Of a stretch of 64,000 nucleotides of DNA, positions 22,096-32,465 are shown piece after piece (position 1 is the stretch's first letter; every line of letters starts with the position of its first letter). The position numbers and the translations under genes are program-made. Under the pieces are notes generated by a model, which was given only the letters and a program-made list of their open reading frames with translations, made no database searches and was not told the origin of the DNA. This DNA comes from Bathynomus jamesi (lineage: Eukaryota; Arthropoda; Malacostraca; Isopoda; Cirolanidae), in the NCBI GenBank assembly GCA_023014485.1, contig JAJOZX010009437.1:72501-136500 (forward strand). Direction: 5' to 3'.

Positions 22096-22099
<4 letters not shown>

Positions 22100-22159
<60 letters not shown>

Positions 22160-22160
22160 G
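22100..22160. repeat. (TA)n microsatellite
   Basis: About 60 bp of TA with one phase break, between the CAGACATGG element and repeat F. Confidence 0.95.
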
Positions 22161-22162
22161 CC

Positions 22163-22510
22163 ACATTTCACAACGTAACATCAAGAGATGTAGCTGAGGT
22201 GTTAATAACAATACTGTAATGATAATAATAAAGTTTGGGTTTGGTTAACCTCCTTTATAATAGCAAAAGTTATGTGACGGAGGGGATGTACAACTTTTCG
22301 TGATGTCCGGACCCCTAACCCAACAAGGACCCAGAGAAGCCCCATGGTCTCTGGAATCTGAAGTCGAAGCCGAAACGCAAACCGGAAACTTCAAATTAAC
22401 GCCTTGTGCTTTATACCACTATAGGCAATCCTGTTGGTTACGTATGTCTTATAAAGAGTTACGAGAAATTATAAGGACATGAGGAAGGCTCGAAAGCTTT
22501 TGGGTCCACT
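22163..22510. repeat. Repeat F, copy 1 (contains inverted 5S-SINE tail)
   Basis: About 350 bp nearly repeated at 30,745-31,110 (roughly 90% alike by eye). The part at 22,235-22,310 (TTAACCTCCTT ... TGTGACGGAGGGGAT) is the reverse complement of the tail of the 5S SINE at 11.7 kb. Noncoding. Confidence 0.7.
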
Positions 22511-22594
22511 CTGAGATGTTCCTGTTATTAAACTAGTGCATTTTTTAATTATTCTAACAGTTGCTAGAAAAGCGTAAGGTTTTCTCCCCATCCT

Positions 22595-22852
22595 CGTCCA
22601 CTCACTCAGGAGGACCCCTATATGGCCTCCTATCACCATACGCACGCGTGTAGGGAGAGATGAACGATGCTTTATAATAACAATTGAGGAGGGTACAAAT
22701 TAGCGCAACGCTCAGGCCAACGAATGCGCCCTTTACACTAACTCCCGGATTATTATTACTCATCACCATCGGAAGTCGAACCCCCGACCTCACTGTGCTC
22801 ACTTCGATTATTATAGGGAAACGGTGTTACCCACTGAACTAAGGTCGAGAAT
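22595..22852 (-). mobile_element. SINE-C, copy 1
   Basis: Minus strand: A-box region CCTTAGTTCAGTGGGTAAC, B box GGGGGTTCGACTTCC, with a long gap of about 50 bp between them, then a tail with AATAATAATCCGGGAGTTAG and GGCCTGAGCGTTGCGC. tRNA-derived SINE; not a working tRNA. Other copies at 27,745, 53,772 and 53,946. Confidence 0.7.
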
Positions 22853-23239
22853 CGTGTACGTTGGGAAAAGTAAAGAAAATTGTAGAGGAAATTTAATGAA
22901 CGGTTTTATCCTGACGTTCATAAAATTGTTTTTCGCGTTTTCCAATTAAAAAAAAGGTGACGAATTTTATTTTTAGTTATCGTGTTCATTGTCATACAAT
23001 AATTACCCCCTAACAATTCACGCACTGCATTAATGCATCGAATGACAGAAGGACCCATGCACGAATACGAGTCTTTTCTGAATAACGTGCATGGCAGGTC
23101 GCAGTAAAATAAAAGTGATTTGGAATTTAATATATACACACCGTTCGTGGGAGAGTCCCAGGTTTAACGGAGGTGGAACCCCGTTCTATACTTCTCCGCA
23201 ATCAGGGGTATATAGATACGGTTATGTTGAATCCACGGT
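22853..23239. other. No gene seen
   Basis: A 73-codon minus-strand frame at 22,918-23,139 has no assignment. Sequence from about 23,160 on may already be LINE 5' sequence. Confidence 0.4.
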
Positions 23240-23823
23240 GGTCCCATGCAGATAAAGTTCGATGAAGGGTCTTCGTTGGGATCTCTCTCTCTCTCTCTTT
23301 GCGGGAGTGTTCACCAGGGAGGACACCCGCGTCATCCCTGAGCCAGGCGTGAGGCACGAAGGTGCTGGCCTGGATAGTTCCACACATAGTGTTCGATGTA
23401 CCGCGACAGTCGTTGCCGATAGAATAGACAAACTGAGCGCGTTTAAGGCTCCTGGGCCAGACCAGTTTCTCCCCAGAGTGTTGCGAGGTGCGCGACCAGG
23501 TGGTCCCCACCTGGCTACAGTCTTCAACAAATCGTTGGAGACGGGCCAGGTGCCTGGTGACTGGAGGGAAGCCAACGTGACCCCTATTTAAGAAAGGGGA
23601 TCACGAAAGTCCAGGGAACTATCGTCCCATTAGTCTCACTTCAGTTGTAGGTAAATTATTAGAGGGGATAATAGCGGATAGGAGCGTTGACCATTTAGAT
23701 TCCTACAAGCTGCTTGGGGACTCCCAACATGGGTTTAGACGGCATAGGTCGTGTCTCACCAACTTGCTCGAGTTTTTCCACGTCATGTTGAGTGAGTACG
23801 ATAAGAGTAGGGCGATTGATATA

Positions 23824-24627
23824 CAGGGTGTCCCAGAATTAACTATCTATTTCAATGAAATCGGACAAATTTAATAAAAACTGACATAATTTTGTGTTTA
23901 TTACTAAATTATGATACAAAAACAAATAGATTTATAAATCATAAGTCAAAACTTTATTGAGAAGTTTCAACATGTGCACCGTCTGTATCTCTGCAAATTT
24001 CAAATCTATCCTCAGCGCTGCGAAAACATTTTGAAGCATTTCAGGTGTTATCTCCCGCACTGCCAACTGGATGCGTTCTTTAAGTTCAGCTAAACTATTG
24101 ATCTTTTAGCGATAAAGCTTTGTTTTTATGAAACCCCATGCAAAGAAATCAAGGGGTGTCAAATCCGGAGAACGCGGAGGCCAAGGTCGAGGTCCTCCAC
24201 GTCCAATCCACCGATTCGGAAGGCGTCTGTTGAGGTATTCTCGAACAATTAGAGCATAATGACATGGTGCTCCATCTTGTTGAAACACAACATTATCAAG
24301 AATGCCATCATCAAGAAGCTGTGGTTCGAGAAACTGCTGAAGCATATCAAGGTAGACGGTACCTGTTACAGTTGCTTCCGCAAAGAAGAATGGGCCATAA
24401 ATTTTGGATTTGGTCATTCCAAGCCACACGTTAACTTTTGGAGAGTCTCTTTGCCATTCTAAAAATAAAACTATGAAAAACTGAAAAAATAATGAAAATA
24501 AAATTATGAAAAAAATTTAGAAATTTATACATTTTTAACACATTAAACATGATAAACATAAATAAGTGTGTTTTTAAAAAATTTGTCCGATTTCATTGAA
24601 ATAGATAGTTAATTCTGGGACACCCTG
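23824..24627 (-). mobile_element. mariner-type element with internal deletion
   Basis: 804 bp, inverted ends CAGGGTGTCCCAGAATTAAC identical for about 45 bp, flanked by TA on both sides. Inserted in the CR1 open frame. Encodes only the C-terminal half of a transposase on the minus strand, so it is a nonautonomous deletion copy. Confidence 0.9.
23932..24462 (-). pseudogene. mariner-type transposase, C-terminal half
   Basis: WLGMTKSKIYGPFFF, then VVFQQDGAPCHYAL with the second catalytic Asp and [15 protein letters not shown] with the third; 36 residues lie between these two Asp. A stop after KTKLYR (about 24,105) separates LAELKERIQLAVREITPEML and the C terminus, stop at 23,932. The N-terminal helix-turn-helix and first catalytic Asp are deleted. 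The family (DUF4817-type N terminus elsewhere in the window) is common in arthropods. Confidence 0.8.
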
Positions 24628-25811
24628 TACTTTATCTCGACTTTCAGAAAGCCTTTGATAAGGTACCTCACCGCCGGCTAATGGCGAAAGTGCGCGCGCT
24701 TGGTATCGGTGGGGAAATAGGTAGGTGGATTGAAAACTGGCTGAAGAATAGGCGGCAGAGGGTTGTAATTAATGGGATTAGTTCGGGTTGGGCTTCGGTC
24801 ACTAGTGGGGTTCCTCAGGGTTCCGTTTTGGGGCCACTGTTGTTCATCATTTACATAAATGATATCGACGGTGGCATCGTCAGTCGGATCGCCAAATTCA
24901 CTGATGACACCAAGCTTGGGGCCAATATTGGACGCCCGAAGTGATCGAGCAACTGCGTGCGGACCTAGGTAGGATAGGAGAGTGGTCCGAAAAATGGCAA
25001 ATGCCGTTTAACTTGGGTAAATGCAAAGTGATGCACATTGGCTACGCCAATCCCAAGTCGGACTACTCGATGTTGGGGAACAATATCGAGGCGACTGATT
25101 TGGAAAAGGACTTGGGTGTGCTAATCAGCAGCGACCTTAAGTTTACCAAACAGTGCGTAGAGGTGGAAAAGAAAGCCCAGAAGCTGTTGGGTTATATCAG
25201 AAGGCAATTTCAGTTTCGGAACAAGGAGATTGTGCTCTCAATGTACAATTCCCTGGTTCGGCTGCACCTGGAGTATGCTGTGCATTTCTGGTCGCCCACC
25301 CTCAGGAAAGATATTGAGAGGCTGGAGCGAGTGCAGGCGAGGGCCACAAAGTTAATCCCTTCCGTTAGGCATATGGGCTACAATCGACGGTTACGCGCCC
25401 TGAACTTGTTTTCGCTGGAAACTCGGAGGCTGCGCGGTCAACTGATCGAGGTTTTCAAGCTCTTACGCGGGTTCAACGATGTCGATTTTAGAAGTATGTT
25501 TAGTTTAAATGATAACCCAACTCGCAACAATGGTTGGGAGTTGGATTTGAAACGGTTTAGGACTAGTGTGTGTGGGAATTACTTTACGTATAAGATCTGT
25601 GAGACGTGGAACAGGTTACCTTCAGAAGTTGTGAACAGTTCCTCTGTGGATCAGTTCAAGAAAAGGTTAGACCAAATCTTGTACACTATTTGAGGGTGTA
25701 GAAAATTTTCCCTGGCACCCGTTGCCATTGGTACTCCTCGGTATGGGCCGCAAGGCCTTTTGAGGTACTTCTTTTCCTTGTAACTCCTTGTAACTCTCTC
25801 TCTTATATATA

Positions 25812-26430
25812 CAGAGTCATGCAAGAAGTAAATAAACACCCTTAATTTTATGGTAAAATGTATGCATCCAAATTTTTTTGCCATTATTATGACTAATATT
25901 CGTTTCCTTTTTTAGATTGTAATATACCCATCCTAGAATATGCCTCGAACACAAGATATAGCTGCACGTCCATAATAACCAAGCTGATGAATATAGTTTA
26001 CTGCTGTTCTTGGGCTAATTTTGAGTTTTTCTGCCACTTCTGAAGCTTTTAAACGAGGGTTGTTCTCAACAGATCTTCGAACAAAACGAAGACATCTGTC
26101 AGAAGGCCCAGGTCGACCAGGTCGTGATTCAATTGATGTTTTGCCCTTTTCTTTAAATTGGACTATTATTCTGTTAACAGTAGAAAGGGGTATTCCGAGA
26201 TTCCTAGCTATTTGTCGCTGGGACAGTCCACCCTCAGATTGACCAACAATCCGTCCTCGTTGAAAGTCAGAAATTTCTTTGGAATCTTGTGTTCGAGGCA
26301 TGTTCTAGGATGGGTATATTACAATCTAAAAAAAGGAAACGAATATTAGTCATAATAATGGCAAAAAAATTTGGATGCATACATTTTACCATAAAATTAA
26401 GGGTGTCTATTTACTTCTTGCATGACTCTG
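25812..26430 (-). mobile_element. Tc1-type fold-back element
   Basis: 619 bp with two inverted arms of about 146 bp (25,812-25,957; 26,285-26,430), about 98% alike, starting CAGAGTCATGCAAGAAG. Each arm includes the transposase start codon region, so both arms have an inward-facing ATG (CCTCGAACACAAGAT). The left arm appears to be a copy of the right one. Flanked by (TA)n. Confidence 0.85.
25933..26301 (-). pseudogene. Tc1-type transposase DNA-binding domain only
   Basis: 122 codons from ATG 26,301: first helix-turn-helix [20 protein letters not shown] and [12 protein letters not shown], the GRPR-like linker RPGRPGPSD, and a second helix-turn-helix [19 protein letters not shown]. The frame runs into the opposite arm and stops. 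The DDE catalytic domain is missing. It could bind Tc1 ends without cutting, acting as a competitor; this is inference. Confidence 0.8.
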
Positions 26431-26453
26431 ATATATATATATATATTATATAG

Positions 26454-26495
<42 letters not shown>
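26431..26495. repeat. (TA)n microsatellite
   Basis: TA repeats with phase breaks. Confidence 0.95.
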
Positions 26496-26501
<6 letters not shown>

Positions 26502-27064
26502 TCCGGTACCGTCCGGTACGCCCAACCGGAAAGAAGTGACCATCTGGGATGGCTTACAGATAAAAAATGAGAAACACACACACACCACACACACATACAC
26601 TAAATTATAGACAATTATTTTTGAAATATTAAAATATTATTTTCGTTTATCTTATCTTCCTTCTAGGAAGTTATATCTTATCTTCCTTCTAGGAAGTTAT
26701 TAGTTAATTACTAAAAACTAAAATATTTTATCAACTTAGATTGGATTGATTCATTTAAATAAATAAATAAATGATGAAGGTGCAAGTTCAGGTACAGTAT
26801 TGGTAAGAAATAAAATTTACTCGCGCCTCTGTATTATATATTTATTACAAAGTCCAGTCAATAAATTCGCGGAAATATCTTTTCCTTTATGTATCATGCA
26901 TATCAATTCCGCGAATTTACTGACTAGAACACGTGTATATATATATATATATATATATATACTGTATAAGCATGCGTATACAATCCCCAATTCAAATACA
27001 GTTTAAATTAAACCACGTAGGCTGTACCTCAATTGGCGTAAAAAGAAATGTAGGCCTTTATAGT
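26496..27064. other. No gene seen; short tandem duplication
   Basis: Contains a 26-bp tandem duplication (CTTATCTTCCTTCTAGG at 26,651 and 26,677), (CA)n at 26,575-26,598 and (TA)n at 26,937-26,960. Confidence 0.5.
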
Positions 27065-27530
27065 ATCATCTTTTTGGGGCGTCATTGTTTTAGTTTCATC
27101 GTTTTTGGGTGTCATCTGCTGCGTTTTTTATCTTTTCGGGTATCATCTTTTTCTGGTTATCCTTTTTGGGTGTCATCTATTGTGGTTTATCCTTTTGGTT
27201 GTCATCTTTTTTCTGGTTGTCATCCTTTTGGGTGTCATCTATCGTATTATCTTTTGAGGTGTCGTCTTTTTCTGGTTGTCTTATTTTTTGAGTGTAATCT
27301 GTTGCGTTTTTGTCTTTTTTGGGTGTCATCTTTTCTTGGTTGTCATCTCCTACTCTGCCATTCCTTATGGGATATCGCCTTTTTTTAGCGTTTTATCTGT
27401 ATGGAGTGTCATCGCTTTGGGGTGTTACGTCTCATAGGAAATCCTTTTGGTGTATCATCATTCTACGTAATTTTTTGGGCGTCATCGTTCAGGGTTGTTT
27501 TTTGTATCATCCTTTCACTTCGCTTCTAAA
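27065..27530 (+). repeat. Degenerate minisatellite, GGGTGTCATC unit
   Basis: More than fifteen imperfect repeats of TTTTTGGGTGTCATC or TTCTGGTTGTCATC. A 151-codon frame through it is repetitive (SSFSGY/GCHL) and I take it as translated minisatellite. Confidence 0.7.
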
Positions 27531-27744
27531 TAAGAAGCGGTTAGAGTTTGTTCAGCATAAACGTAAAAACATGTAAAAAATGATAAAGTGAATCCTGAAA
27601 AGGGAAATGACATGTAATGTGGTTGTGGCTGGGTGGGTGTGTAACAGAGAGAAAGAGAGAGAACCGCTTGTGGAGTTAAAAACTGTGATAAAAGACTCGA
27701 CTAATGAATTCAGTGCATATGAATTTAATGTCTTACGAGGCCTA

Positions 27745-27912
27745 TGTAGGCTGGCCAGCGTTTGTAGTTCATTGGATAACACCGTTTTCCTATACATACG
27801 AAATAAATACATAGAGTCGGGGGTTCGACTCCCGATGATGCTGGTAATAATAATAATAATCCAAGAGTTATCAGACCTGAGCGTTGTGTCAATTTCTAAC
27901 CCTCCTGATTAA
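27745..27912 (+). mobile_element. SINE-C, copy 2
   Basis: TAGTTCATTGGATAACACC (A-box region), GGGGGTTCGACTCCCG (B box), then AATAATAATAATCCAAGAG and CCTGAGCGTTGTG tail. Preceded by non-repeat DNA at 27,531-27,744 with no gene seen. Confidence 0.7.
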
Positions 27913-28380
27913 TCATTATTATTATATATACTATACGGCATACGCTGATATGATCCTATATACTGATAAGACCCTATATAAAATACTACAAGAACCTATA
28001 CACGGTTGTCTGGTGTGTATAACGATATTAGACATAAGATCACCCAATTTGATGTAGAGAGTACGTATAGGAATCATAATACGTCTGTGAATAACTTCTT
28101 TATTTATTTTAAATAATTAAAATCTCGCATCGAAACAATGAACTCGTTTTTATATTTTCGGATTTTTGGGTTAAGTAATTTGGGTCGTTTATTATAATTG
28201 TTAATTAAATCATTCACGGAAGTACCTGCACGTATACGCATGACGATATGATTTTTTTTTCCCCCAAGGTCCTCCCTCGATCAGAGCTTAAGAAAAAGAT
28301 TTGTCGATCTGAATCGGATTATCTATATCCGACCGAGAAAAATCTTTAATGCTAATATATATATATATATTTTTTTTTTT
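27913..28380. other. No gene seen
   Basis: AT-rich; a few short direct repeats (ACCCTATATA). (TA)n then T run at 28,355-28,380. Confidence 0.5.
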
Positions 28381-28383
28381 GAG

Positions 28384-28600
28384 GGGTGTGTGCCCGTAAG
28401 GTCAGTGGTTACAGTCGCTAACGCTGAGTGGTGAGGCACTGGTTCGCTCCAGCCTCCTGGCTCCTGGGTTGGGTTGAGTTGAGTTGGCCGCTTAGTCTGT
28501 CATTGCTCGGGCTAAAGTGACCCTTGGGGCACACTCACCCCAACATCGTCGGGAAATGAGCTTCCTGGCTGCTACCTTTTACCAAATATATTTTTTTGTT
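28384..28600 (+). mobile_element. Possible tRNA-derived SINE-D
   Basis: GTGCCCGTAAGGTCAGTGG followed by TTACAGTCGC resembles an A-box region and CTGGTTCGCTCC a B box, spaced suitably; a GC-rich tail follows. Single copy in the window, so the family is not confirmed. Confidence 0.4.
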
Positions 28601-28666
28601 ATTGTCATTCCAGTCCACGACAAATCCGATCTAATTCCAGCATACTAATTTGGAAATATATATATA

Positions 28667-28898
28667 TAACGTAAAGAACGACGCTTGTATAGGAGAACAT
28701 TCCGCGCAAGATGAGAAGAGAGAACGAACAAATGAAAAAATGAGGTAACCACTCGGGAATCGAACCCGGGATCTTCCGATTGCCGGTCAGATATGATAAC
28801 CACTACACCATGGTCCTCACCCAATCAGAAGTCGTAATTCCTCTACATACGCGCAGAAACCAATGCCCCGAGGGGGGCACCTCACGCATGCCGTACCT
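28667..28898 (-). mobile_element. SINE-B, copy 4
   Basis: Same features as SINE-B at 17 kb: tail with GTAAAGAACGACGC, tRNA-like CCGGGAATCGAACCCGGG, leader with TGCCCCGAGGGGGGCAC. Its head has TGGTGTAGTGGTTATC. Confidence 0.75.
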
Positions 28899-28923
28899 AT
28901 ATATACATTTCAACTGCAAAGAA

Positions 28924-29148
28924 CACGCAGTATAAATAACGTAAAGAACGACGCTTGTATAGGAGAACATCCCGCGCAAGATGAGAAGAGAGAACGAACA
29001 AATGAAAAAATGAGGTAACCACCGGGAATCGAACCCGGGATCTTCCGATTGCCAGTCAGATATGATAACCACTACACCATGGTCCTCACCCAATCAGAAG
29101 TCGTAATTCCTCTACATACGCGCAGAAAACCAATGCCCCGAGGAGGGG
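28924..29148 (-). mobile_element. SINE-B, copy 5
   Basis: Close to copy 4; stops at the leader hairpin (GCCCCGAGG), where copy 6 begins in the opposite orientation. Confidence 0.75.
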
Positions 29149-29392
29149 GAGGTGCCCCCCTCGGGGCATTGGTCTGCGCGTATGTAGAGGAATTACGACT
29201 TCTGATTGGGTAAGGACCATGGTGTAGTGGTTATCGTATCTGACCGGCAATCGGAAGATCCCGGGTTCGATTCCCGGGTGGTTACCTCATTTTTTCGTTT
29301 GTTCGTTCTCTCTTCTCATCTTGCGCGGAATGTTCTCCTATACAAGCGTCGTTCTTTACGTTATTTATACTGCGTGTTCTTTGCAGTTGAAA
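29149..29392 (+). mobile_element. SINE-B, copy 6 (inverted)
   Basis: Begins in the leader hairpin (GGTGCCCCCCTCGGGGCA) and runs through the tRNA-like region to the tail. Copies 5 and 6 form a palindrome of roughly 240-bp arms. Confidence 0.8.
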
Positions 29393-29411
29393 TATATATA
29401 TATATATATAT

Positions 29412-29450
<39 letters not shown>
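29393..29450. repeat. (TA)n microsatellite
   Basis: TA with two phase breaks. Confidence 0.95.
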
Positions 29451-30477
29451 GGTTCCAATACATCAAAGAATAAAGTATGTACTATACATTAAAAAGTCAA
29501 CTTCTTGGTTTGCAGAGAATGCTTTTCTTTCTTAACGAATAAGCGTCCATGTCGCGTTAATGCGGTAACATTGATTTTAAGGTGTGCCTTATTTCACACC
29601 TTGAATTACCTTCTCGTTGATTTCCTTTGAATTTCCTTTGTGGATTTCGGTGCCAAGTGACAATGGGAGCCATCAGAAAGGATGCGAAAATGGCGTGCCG
29701 GATTTGTGAGACTAATTTCATTTGCTTTTGTGCCTCACACCGTGGCCATTATGTTATATATAAAGCGTTAATATCAGGCACATTTAATGTAATGGAGTGT
29801 ATACAATTAAAGGAGTAACTGGTTTTATATTTATATATATATACACATACGCACTAATGATAAACGTAGATACAGTTTTGGTAAATGTTCGTCTAGAAAT
29901 ACAAACTTTATTAAAAACATAAAAACAATTATTGATTAGTAATGACTGGGTTTTGTTTTTTAAATTTTATGACTGTCGTCAGAATGACTAAACCAATTAT
30001 TAATTTTTTTGTAAGTTTGAGAAATGGTTGTTTGTAGGCGAACTTTTTTCAGAAACTATAATAACCTACGTGAAAAAATTATGGATTGAGCTGCTCATTG
30101 GAATATGATAATTGAAAGCATCGTTGTTCCCAGTAATGATGAACCACGTACGGAAGAAACCTCGTTAGTACGCTGCCCTCAATAAATTTACAAATAATAA
30201 TATAATGCTAAGAAAAAAAAGAATTGGGGCACTTTTGTCAGGACAGCAAAAGGAGTACAGTAACTTGTATTCCGCCAGAGGGAGTAGTACGTCATGCCGC
30301 AGTGCAAGTTACTGCCCCGCAATTGTCATCTTACGTCTGGCATAGAAAATCTCTTGAATTTTAAATTTTTTTTTCGGCATTATATCAAAAGTAAAATAAA
30401 TCTAGGTTTGTTGGTGGTCCATTAGGTTTTTGCCTTTTGTTTATTTTAATGTCTACTTCATTACTTATAATGTGAGG
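29451..30477. other. No gene seen
   Basis: A 63-codon plus frame at 29,627-29,818 has two CxxC pairs (CRICETNFICFC) but no family I can name. Otherwise AT-rich DNA. Confidence 0.4.
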
Positions 30478-30518
30478 TTTGGGATTATGACCAAACTATT
30501 ACTATTACCCCATGTCTG
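30478..30518 (-). mobile_element. Solo end of a CAGACATGG element
   Basis: ACTATTACTATTACCCCATGTCTG matches (with gaps in phase) the right end of the 17.7-22.1 kb element. No partner end found nearby. Confidence 0.55.
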
Positions 30519-30550
30519 ATATACTGTATATATATATATATATATACATA

Positions 30551-30730
30551 CAAAGGTGGGCACCCGGGCCTCAAAAAGGACCGACGGTCCCGGTCCCGGT
30601 CCTTGCCTCAAACTGGACCGACGGTCCCGGTCCTTTCTGAAGATAGGACCGACTTTCCCGCTCACGGTCCTTAAAAAGGACCGAGTTCCTGGAGTTCGGT
30701 CCTTTTGGAACTCGGTCCTGCCCACCTTTG
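30551..30730. mobile_element. hAT-type MITE with GGACCG repeats
   Basis: 180 bp, ends CAAAGGTGGGCA inverted and perfect for 12 bp. Inside, many GGACCGA/TCGGTCC repeats in both orientations. (TA)n on both sides. Noncoding. Confidence 0.75.
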
Positions 30731-30744
30731 TATATATATATATA

Positions 30745-31110
30745 ACATTTCACAACATAACATCAAGAGATGTAGCTGAGGTGTTAATAACAATACTGTA
30801 ATAATTAATAATAATAATATAAAGTTTGGGGTTGGTTAACCTCCTTTGTAATAGCAAAAGTTATGTGACGGAGGGGATGCACAACTTTTCATAATGTCCG
30901 GACCCCTAACCCAACAGGGACCCAGGGAAGTCCCATGGTCTCTGGAATCTGAAGTCGAAGTCGAAACGCAAACCCAGAAACTTCAAATTAACGCCTTGTG
31001 CTTTATACCACTATAGGCAATCCTGTCGGTCACGTATGTCTTACAAAGAATTACGAGAAATTATAGGGACATGAGGAAGGCTCAAAAACTTTTGGGTCCA
31101 CTCTGAAGTG
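30745..31110. repeat. Repeat F, copy 2
   Basis: As 22,163-22,510, including the inverted 5S-SINE tail part. It ends next to LINE-A 3' sequence. Confidence 0.7.
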
Positions 31111-31164
31111 AGGGGGGAATCACAAAAACTTTGTGCCAAAAACCAAACTCGCCCCCAATCATTG

Positions 31165-31460
31165 GCGTTTCTTTCAACCTTTCAAATGTTCCTCGCGATG
31201 ATCCCTCATTTCACGAAGGTCAAGCTTGTTGATTGGTGAAGTAGAAAGTTGATTTCTCGTGCTCACCACCTCACATAGCCAGGGACGCCCGGCTCATCTG
31301 GAATTGTTCTGAGCCAGGCGTCTAGTCTTCTTTTGAAGATATCCACCGCTACACCACTCGCGTTCCTTAGTTCCTTGGGCAGCTGGTTAAACAGTCTTGG
31401 TCCTCGCAACAAAACTATTTTCCTTCGGGGTTGAGGATGTTCCCTGTCTAACCTTTAATT
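31165..31460 (-). pseudogene. LINE-A C terminus and 3' end, copy 2
   Basis: Minus strand: LTSCPRN/LFNQLPKELRN with frameshifts, SSKEDTPGSEQF, then IPDEPGVPGYVRW running without a break into the sequence matching 3575-3698. It lacks the LINE-B insertion seen in the 4-kb copy and so shows the empty site. Confidence 0.65.
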
Positions 31461-32387
31461 TAGGAACACGAGACGACTGAGTAGTTTTGGAACATAAATC
31501 GGCCTTACCACGTCCGATCAACTTGACATTCTAGCGACAAGTTATTATTAAATTAGATTAATTTACGTTAAGTTAGGTTACGCTAGGTTAAGTTAGCATT
31601 TTAGAGTGTCGATGTTTGCGTCTTGGTCAACGAAATAAGGTTAGGTCCATGTAAGGTCCAACAACAGATGTTGCCTTCTGATATTAGAATTTTAATTAAA
31701 ATATGAAGATAATCAATTCCATTACAACAAGTTTTACTCAATTTTCACTTCAGTTTTGGTGTTTCAAATAGACATTTTTCATTTTTATTTTCAAGAGCTT
31801 TGATTAATTTTTTATCCGAGTTTTTAATGGTATACTAAAAAAAAAAGAATCAAATCAAGTTAAGCCTAAAAATATTAAACCATTATAGGAGAAATAGTTT
31901 GTAGAAGTGGCGCGTAAACATTTGGCATATATGAAGTGTTGGCATCCTATAGGAAAACGTTCGGGAAACACTGCCTTCGCGAGAACGTGTTTCCTCGTGC
32001 TCTTATATCCGCGTGATATAAGTCGCAAATATGCCCACCAATACAGCATCCATACCCGCCCACGATGACGTCATTATCCAATAAGGTTGAAATAGGGCGT
32101 TAATTAAGGCTTCATCTCGTCTGATTCCTCTTAATTTGATGGTTTGGGGCTTCACCTTTCCTTTTATACCTCTTCCACCGACTTCTAATCAGTTTCATTT
32201 AGTAGAAGGTTAAACGTTCTTAATGGTTCTTTCAAAGGACTTTTCGCGTTCACTGCAACGAAGCCATTTCCTCGCAAAATTGCTGTATCGGTTACCTTAA
32301 TAAAGGTTTAACGTCAACGCACACTTAAACACTCGCCTTAATTTAGTTTTTCTTTAATTGTTTTTTCACTAATTAAAATAAATAAAA
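31461..32387. other. No gene seen
   Basis: Contains AGGTTACGCTAGGTTAAG-like TTAGG-related motifs at 31,560-31,590. A 64-codon minus frame at 31,855-32,049 is not recognised. Confidence 0.5.
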
Positions 32388-32424
32388 TCACACACACACA
32401 CACAACACACACACACACACACGA

Positions 32425-32462
<38 letters not shown>
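32388..32462. repeat. (CA)n then (TA)n microsatellite
   Basis: CA repeats with one interruption followed by TA repeats. Confidence 0.95.

Positions 32463-32465
<3 letters not shown>

Larger units (their letters stand above)
17665..22099. mobile_element. 4.4-kb element with CAGACATGG ends, composite
   Basis: Starts CAGACATGGGGTCAATTACT and ends, read inward, CAGACATGGAGTAATAG. Both ends are followed by many CTATTACTATTAC repeats (17,685-17,775 and 22,000-22,090), the kind of subterminal repeats that bind hAT transposases. An unlinked copy of the same end is at 30,478-30,518. It sits in (TA)n, so no duplication can be read. The interior is a patchwork: LINE relic 17,900-18,960, a decayed gene 19,470-21,164 and a fold-back 21,268-21,660. 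Confidence 0.65.
23240..25806 (+). pseudogene. CR1-like LINE reverse transcriptase, split by a mariner
   Basis: Fragment 1 (23,240-23,823): FKAPGPDQFLPRVLR, ATVFNKSLETGQVPGDW, then frameshifted NYRPISLTSVVGKLLEG and SQHGFR. The mariner interrupts at TA inside GATATACTT. Fragment 2 (24,628-25,693): YLDFQKAFDKVPHRRL, SGVPQGSVLGPLLF, IAKFTDDTKLG (the catalytic block, Phe-Thr in place of the usual Phe/Tyr-Ala), a frameshift at about 24,944, and then 250 open codons through KYLG-type palm/thumb, LETRRLRGQLIEVFK and WNRLPSEVVNSSSVDQFKKRLD. The 3' tail ends with CCTTGTAACT repeats (25,775-25,798), in the manner of CR1. Endonuclease is missing. 5'-truncated and defective. Confidence 0.85.

Noticed and set aside
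27109..27388. Membrane protein gene (hydrophobic frame)
   Set aside because: The frame follows a degenerate minisatellite; hydrophobicity comes from the repeat.
30257..30313. Regulatory hairpin (CAGTAACTTG facing CAAGTTACTG)
   Set aside because: Ten-base arms and a 35-bp loop are expected by chance in a window this size.
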